From Magnolia sinica (lineage: Eukaryota; Streptophyta; Magnoliopsida; Magnoliales; Magnoliaceae): a stretch of DNA of 64,000 nucleotides. This document shows, in pieces, positions 58,183-64,000 of this stretch; the stretch's first letter is position 1; each line of letters starts with the position of its first letter. The notes beneath the pieces are model-generated. The model searched no databases and was not told where the DNA came from. It saw only the letters and a list, made by a program, of their open reading frames with translations. Location: contig NC_080573.1 in assembly GCF_029962835.1 (NCBI RefSeq), positions 37,689,001 through 37,753,000 on the forward strand, written 5' to 3'. A program made the translations under genes and the position numbers.

Positions 58183-58668
58183 CAGACCTAGTTCGTAGAA
58201 ATCAAGCCTCATATGTGATTAAAGTGAGACACACCAAGGCAAATAGTTTGGAGGGTGAATTTTCCCCTCTATAGTTTCCAATCATTTGCTCCACTTGGAA
58301 CTACTGATGGTCATAAATTTTTATCCCTTGGTCTAACATGGGGTGACACACCTGATGGGTCACGTGTGCGAACATGTACGATGCATTCCATACGTTAATT
58401 CTGATGGGGTGCATATCTTTCAATCCAGCCATCGAAATGGGGCGTGCTGCACGACGTTGGAACCACAACATCCGTGTGGTTGTTTGGGTACGTTGGAACC
58501 ACAACATCCACGTGGTTGTTTGGGTATTGGTCTCTGATCATCAAGGTATTAAAACAGAGCATCCAATCGAAACTCACCGATCCAGTTTATCCGGAGTGTG
58601 CCGATATCGAAAAGTAGTCTTTAGGGATAAAGGTCTCACAACAGCCCTGATCACCTAAAATCTGGGAG

Positions 58669-59078
58669 TGGATTAGGTGAGACTCTGGATCCATCGAGGT
58701 GGATGGGGCCCCTAACCGTGGGGCCCACTGTAATGAATGTGACTACATCCACATTGATCATCCATATTGAAAGCTTATTTTAATTTATGACCCAAAAATA
58801 AAGCCGATCTAAATTTCAGGTGGACCATAATGCATGTCTTTTTGACCTTATCAACAATTTGGATGGCAAATAAACATTCTGGTGGCCCCATGATGTTTTT
58901 AATGATGGGGATTCAATCACTACTGCTTCCTGTGATATGGTTCACATAAGATTTGGATCTGCTTCATTTTTGGGATCATGCCCTAAAATGAGCTTTCAAA
59001 ACTTTTGGACGGCGTGGATGTAAGACACATACATCACTCTGAGCTCCGCAGTCAACATTCCCACCCACTTCGTGTAAC
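58669..59078. mobile_element. Palindromic MITE, family 3, copy 2
   Basis: Counterpart of 54,962-55,400. The left end GGGAGTGGATTAGGTGAGAC is intact, but the right end breaks off after CCCACCCACTTCGTG. Confidence 0.65.
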
Positions 59079-59281
59079 ATGAGGTGATTGTACATAATTC
59101 TTTTTTCCTTGACCACTGGACCCAATAAAATAACATAACCAAACTCAGGTAGGTATGGTAGGTTGGTATATTGCATGCATTGCGTGCCCCTGGGTCCTTA
59201 AATACCCCATAATGTCCCCTTCTTGACCATACAAGCCTTCAATAGAAACAAAATTATTGTCACTTAAATCCATCAATCGAA

Positions 59282-59422
59282 ATGGCACATCAAGATCCAC
59301 CCTCTCTTTGTTGCACTCTTCCATCCACTGAAATTATAAAGGCTGAGGTCGTCCGCCGAACAGCTGGTTTTCACCCAACGGTGTGGGGCGATCACTTCCT
59401 TAGCTACCCTGAAGAACAAAAG
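59282..59422 (+). pseudogene. Terpene synthase (TPS-a) exon 1, isolated
   Basis: A 47-codon exon starts with ATG at 59,282 and ends at a consensus donor, AAG then GTAAGA (59,423). It reads MAHQDPPSLCCTLPSTEIIK, then AEVVRRTAGFHPTVWGDHFL, then SYPEEQK. RRTAGFHPTVW fits the RRX8W motif near the N-terminus of many terpene synthases, and FHPxxWGDHFL is typical of the TPS-a (sesquiterpene) group. No transit peptide precedes it, which also fits TPS-a. Downstream I find no exon 2 and no DDXXD region; after about 390 bases the duplication ends and a gypsy-type element follows. The exon itself is undamaged, so the fragment is young or was an exon 1 copied alone. A functional gene is excluded within this window. 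Confidence 0.88.
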
Positions 59423-59819
59423 GTAAGACTATTTCTCACACATGCTGATGTAATGACATGCATGAATGACATCCACCCCACTCATCAGGTGGACCTGTCA
59501 GATTTGCGTTGGGACCTTAAAAATTCGGGTTGTCTTGACATAAGTTGGCCAGACGTGTGTGAGGAAAAAGTAAAGTAAAAAATAAATAAATCTGGATCCT
59601 TTACTTGCCACGATAAAATCCTTTTCTTACATTATGATTGATCCATGTGATCACTGATGTTGTCAACGTTGTGAATTAAATCCAATGTGTGATGATGTGG
59701 CACAATCGGAATACAACAAGTAGGATTTTCTTGCTTGCAAGCAGAGAATTGGGATTCTGAAAAGAAATGAATCTGGATCCTCTCCTTGACACATACCGGT
59801 TTTTCATGATTTTTTTTAC

Positions 59820-62800
59820 ACTGTTAGTATTTGACATTAGTGAGGTTAAAATCTGGACCACCCCCACTCAATACTTGCGAACTCGAAATGGTCCTTGGTC
59901 TTGCATAGAAAAGTGAGCAAATGAGACCCTGGCTTAAACAGGGGACCATCCGATGTCTAAGTCAGGCTAGAGAATCTAGGTCTAAGTTGCGTAATATAGA
60001 GAGAGGGTGCGAGATCTTGTGTACTTGTTGCAATAGAGTCCTTTGGTATTTATACCTGTGGGTCGGGTGGATCGCGTCCGTCAATCTCGGCATGATCTAC
60101 TCAATCAAGTGGATACTACGATCGTGGAGATACTCCACAATCTTTAGATCGTGTAGCGTATCGTGTCTTAATGGAACGTATCCCCAAGAGTGATCTTCGG
60201 CCACATCCACATTCAGACTAGTTTCCCAATTCGGTACTCGGAGTATTTTCATCAGGGCTCAGACCTCGTCTTATCCAAAGCCATGGCTGAGTACCTATAG
60301 TCAGAATTCATAGTCGAGTCATCGGGGTCAGAGTCTGTTGGGCATGCTTATCCAAAGCTTAGCTCTCGGCCAACCTCCGGATGAAGATGAGGATGAGGAT
60401 AAGGACGAGGACGAGAGCTCAGCATGACCAACCTTTTTTAAATGAAGATGAGGATGAGGACAAGGATGAGGACAAGGGATCAGTTTAGCCAACCTTCTTC
60501 GGATGAAGATGAGGATGGGGATGAGGACGAGGGCTCAGCTCAACCAACCTTCTACGGATGAAGATGAAGATGAGGACGAGGATGAGGGCTCAGCTCGGCC
60601 AACCTTCTTCGGATGAGGACGAGGACGAGGATGAGAGCTCGTCTTACCCAGCCTAGGGTCATAGTCCAGAGGCCCGCTCATGCCAGACATGTTCTCTTTC
60701 CGAGGTCCTATTAACTGGTTCAGATGGCTCAGATCGAACCTGTTTGAACCTATCCAGATTTCCTCATAACAGAAGCCCCCTACTCTCTCAGTCCGAGCTC
60801 GAACTTGGAGAGTAAATGCCTGGGGAAATGGGGTGATGCCTCCACGCCTCGCATCATGATGACGGTTGAGATGATTAGAGTGCAATCACTGTGACGATTG
60901 CACTTCGGGTTACACGTGCAGTTCGACAGCTGCGACTCTTCGGATTTTGACCTCTGAACGAAGGACACGTGGCGACAGTTATGATTCCTAATTGGCGGAG
61001 CAAAGAAAATGATGCCATGAGCTCATAGAGAGGCGAGAGGTCGCTTATGCCATAAATAGCTTTTAATGCCGATGAGACTCAGACCTGGGAATGCAGACCC
61101 GAGCTTATTAGCTCCCTCCATGTGTCTCTTGGTGACAGTGCCGAGCCACCTCGGCTTCAGGGATAACTGTCTGCAATGATGACGTTGAACAATGGAAGGG
61201 TTATATAAACCCCTCTTGCTCTCATTCTCATTCCCATTCTCCTACATTCTATCTCTCTTGCTTCCTGTTCCCTTGCTCTTTTCAAATCACCTCTACCAGA
61301 AAGTGGTTTTTCCTCACCGGATAAAGGGTTTTTGATAGCCGGAGAAAGGATTTTGCTCGGAGGAAGCTGCCAGAGTAGAGAAACTTTCTGCCGAAATGAA
61401 ACACCTTTAGTCCGGTGAGTCTTCCACTCTTTAGACTTTTTCTTTTTCAATGTCGAGCAACTTTGATGAAATTGAGGAGGTCCGAGGAGCGAAGGCCGAC
61501 TCTGAACTGGGGACCACCGACTCAGGGCCCGGGGACTCTGAAGGTCCCTTTGAGGCCATACCGCTTAACCCCTCGACCTAGAGAACTGCGGGTCCAAGGA
61601 CCGAAAGTTGAGGCAAGAGGTCGAAGAGGGCACTTAGAGATCCTACGGGATGGTCGAAGGCAAGCCCATCGGGAGGCAGACCAAAGCCATTGGTCCCCGA
61701 GGGCTCGTTTTTAGTCGAGTCAGAGATGGCCCGGATTCGTGAAGATTACTAGATTCTAGACTCGGTGCACATCCGAGCTCCTTCTCCTACCGTTCAAGCG
61801 GGCCTTCCTGCTAAGGGGGAGATCGCTATATTCACTGACGCCCTTCAGTATGGGCTCCAACTTCCCATCCATCCATTTATGCGTGAGTTTACTGCACAAC
61901 TAAAAGTGGGCCTAGGCCAGCTGGTCCTGAATGCCTGGTGAATCGTAGTCTCCACATTCATCATCTGGTACCAGGTGAAGAATCAGAGGCTGACGCCGGA
62001 CGAGTTCTTATATTTGTACATAGCTAAGTACGACAGGAACGAGCCGTCCTGGTATTACTTCTCTGCCAGACCCCCATGTATCCCGGGTTTGGTAATTCGA
62101 CTCCCTACTTCCAACAAAGATTGGAAAGGGAAGTCGTTTTAGGCCTCGGGAGAGTGGGAGGCCCCGGCCTTTAAGCTGGGCAGACTGCAGGCTTGGGTCC
62201 CTACTAAGTTTGCCAACCTAGGTCGGGCACTTTTCATTTTGTCGCGGTCTGTATGTTCGACTTGCTTTTTTTGTGTTCTAATTGGGGCTTTGCTTCTGCC
62301 TATAGCCCGACTAAAAGGGGCTCCTGATCTCAATCCTCTCCAGCGGAACCAAGTAGCCAGAGCCAGAGTGCTCGCCGAAGAACAACATTGTTGGTTCGAC
62401 CTCATTAATGGGGAGAACCTAGTGTTGTCTGGTTTCTGCAGACTCCAGTCTACTCCCTTTACTCTGGATAAGAGGGGTAAGGGTCCTCGGAGACTATCCA
62501 TTGTTCTTCTGTAGATTTCGCTTAGGTTGATTTTATTTCTTTTCGGGTAGGAATAGAAGCAAGCGACTCGAAAAGGAGGAGGCTGCTGGTGTCGTGCTCT
62601 CTGATGAGTGTGGTCCTTGCTAATGAGCCAAGGACCAAGGTGACATAGAAGAAGAGGAAGATTTTTGAAGCTGAGCCTGCCCCGGCTGAAGCTGCACCCA
62701 CCCCAGCCGAAGTCATGCCTGTCCCAGTCCCGACTCCTGTCCCCAAAGCGCAAGCCCCGGAGGCCCCCGCCGGATTCGAGCCTATCAACATCTCGACTTC

Positions 62801-64000
62801 AAGTCCAGAGGGGCAAGTCTCTGAGGTTCCACCCTCATTCCCTGCTGGCCGCCTTGTGATAGGGGGAGAAGTTGTCGGGGAGACTCTCGATGCTGATGCT
62901 CTTGGCCATTCTGCAGTCCGCCTCACTACTGCCAAGGTTGAGTTCTTGGCCGGCAGAATCGACGCCTTGGGCGGATACACTACCACTCCCGAGGCTGTGG
63001 CTCAAGCCTTCGAGGCCAGTGGAGTCGGACGAGCTGCCCAACCCACTCCTCTGCAGGTCTTTCCTCCTGGTTATCACAGGGCTTTGTTGAATGATTGGGC
63101 GGCCAAGCATGTACCAGAGTCGAGCATAGCCAGCACCCTCTCCTGTAACTACACTAAGTTCATGAACGACTACACAGCGGTTTGCTACTAGTTGCTACCA
63201 ATGATGGTGGAGGTTAAGAATAGGTTGAAGGAGATGGACTGACTCGAGGTGGAGAATGCTGGGCTTGAAGCAGAGAAGGCAAAGCTCAAAAGGCTTCTGG
63301 AGGCTTTAGCTGCCGAACGAGAAGAGCTGAAAATGGCTGCAGATGAGGGCCGAGCGAGGGAGCTGGTGCTTTAGGGTGAGGTCAATCAACTCCAAGTTCA
63401 CTTAGATGTGGCCGACCTTGAAGTCGTGCGCCTGCCGGAGGTCGTTGGGCGCTTAGAGGCCTCCGTTGAATGCATGGAGGGGGAGAGTGCGTAACTCATG
63501 GATGACCTCAGGAGGGAGAAGCGTAAGGCTGCCGATGGGCTGAATCAATGGAGGATAGTCCTCGAGGCTTGGGCTTCTGCGGAGCTGGAGAAGCAGCGAG
63601 GGGCGCTCGAAACTCAAGCGGCCTCACAAGCTGTCAAGGTAGTGGAAGCTTACAAGGATCGTCGGAGAGGGCCGGAGAGTTGGACAAACTGTATCTCTTC
63701 GGATACAACATCGGCTTCAACACCTGCCTTGCTGAGGTCTGAAAGCTCCACCTAGGCATTGGCCTAGATGCTCTTGCTGCAGACGAGGCGGAGGACTCTG
63801 AACCGGCCGTAGTTGAGGAGACCGAGAATGCCCCCTCGTCGTCGAAGCCACCCTTGACGCTCAGCCCCCTTGCTCGGTGGCCAGTCCCTCTGCTCGGAGG
63901 GAGTGAGAAACTTTACATTTTTTTAAATCTTAAGATGTTTATGGATGATAATTTTTTGGGTGCATGATGATCTTTTAACCCTTTGTTGAGGACATAATTT
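59820..64000 (+). mobile_element. Ty3/gypsy-type LTR element, 5' part (fossil, cut by window end)
   Basis: From about 61,450 the plus strand encodes a PF04195-like 'putative gypsy type transposon' domain. Recognisable parts are LPIHPFMREFTAQLKVGLGQ, LTPDEFLYLYIAKYDRN and WYYFSARPP. It is followed by a proline-rich zone (about 62,680-62,850) and a coiled-coil zone (about 63,230-63,660). Upstream lies LTR/leader-like DNA with a TATA-like TTATATAAAC (61,201-61,210) and tandem repeats (60,370-60,640). The left limit near 59,820 and the LTR/internal border near 61,400 are estimates. Protease, reverse transcriptase and integrase lie outside the window, if present. The element is broken, with about ten interruptions visible in the part seen, and looks old. 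Confidence 0.72.
60370..60640 (+). repeat. ~60-bp tandem repeat, GATGAAGATGAGGATGAGGA type
   Basis: About four units combine a GAT/GAG/GAC-rich stretch with AGCTCAGCTCGGCCAACC and CTTCTTCGGATGA. The array lies in the presumed LTR of the gypsy-type element. The apparent Asp/Glu-rich reading is a by-product of the repeat. Confidence 0.8.

Larger units (their letters stand above)
57186..59815. repeat. Segmental duplication, copy 2
   Basis: Direct counterpart of 52,461-56,835, without the hAT and LINE insertions. It keeps the uninterrupted hAT target and the longer terpene synthase exon. It has its own 35-base tandem duplication at 58,455-58,525 (CGTTGGAACCACAACATCC, GTGGTTGTTTGGGTA). Just beyond its end the gypsy-type element begins. 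Confidence 0.85.

Noticed and set aside
60535-60885. 116-codon minus-strand frame with a Ser tract
   Set aside because: The Ser run comes from the GAT/GAG tandem repeat of the presumed LTR; no domain and opposite to the element's direction.
62139-62986. Minus-strand frames of 154-204 codons
   Set aside because: They are the antisense of the gypsy-type element's coding region, in GC-rich DNA where antisense frames stay open by codon bias.

Overview
The window is nuclear DNA of a flowering plant. The evidence is plant-type introns, plant gene relics (plastidial pyruvate kinase, TPS-a terpene synthase, endonuclease V) and plant transposon families (CACTA, hAT, Mutator-like, PIF/Harbinger). A palindromic MITE superfamily with a GTGGGGCCCAC-type core is very abundant. 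From memory this fits a woody magnoliid, but that is an inference and not shown by the sequence. I found no intact host gene. The window is a repeat-rich, gene-poor stretch that holds several broken gene pieces.

Layout. At 0.8-1.1 kb lie two 3' exons of endonuclease V. A 167-bp tandem duplication (2.7-3.06 kb) abuts a 5.2-kb telomere-like array (3.08-8.23 kb) built on a 6-bp CCTAAA unit with a higher-order period near 250 bp. A CACTA end (9.18 kb) and a degenerate tandem array follow. A solo LTR of about 6 kb (10,529-16,512) sits inside a palindromic MITE, next to an inverted fragment of a related LTR (to 18,095). A hAT element (18,769-20,905) holds a nested MITE. A probable 9.8-kb CACTA element (21,837-31,673) carries a decayed TNPA/Transposase_24-type gene on the minus strand. 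After low-complexity AT-rich DNA comes a 4.9-kb foldback, Mutator-like element (33,703-38,620) with arms of about 800 bp. It is packed with nested MITEs and a 21-bp minisatellite. A plastidial pyruvate kinase pseudogene (39,640-42,580) has a Harbinger MITE in an intron. A well-bounded CACTA element (44,431-51,887, TSD GCT) follows.

From 52.46 to 59.8 kb there is a direct segmental duplication of roughly 2.6 kb per copy. Both copies carry exon-like gene pieces, a CACTA end, MITEs and terpene synthase exon 1. Copy 1 later received a hAT element, whose empty site survives in copy 2, and a 5'-truncated LINE inside the terpene synthase exon. A tRNA-derived SINE lies at 56.9 kb. From about 59.8 kb to the window end there is the 5' part of a degraded Ty3/gypsy-type LTR element with a PF04195-like domain.

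The genes do not form a pathway. What can be read is a transposition history of nested insertions with target-site duplications and one datable empty/filled site pair. Boundaries backed by target-site duplications are firm; family names rest on terminal motifs and remembered protein families, since no database search was possible.
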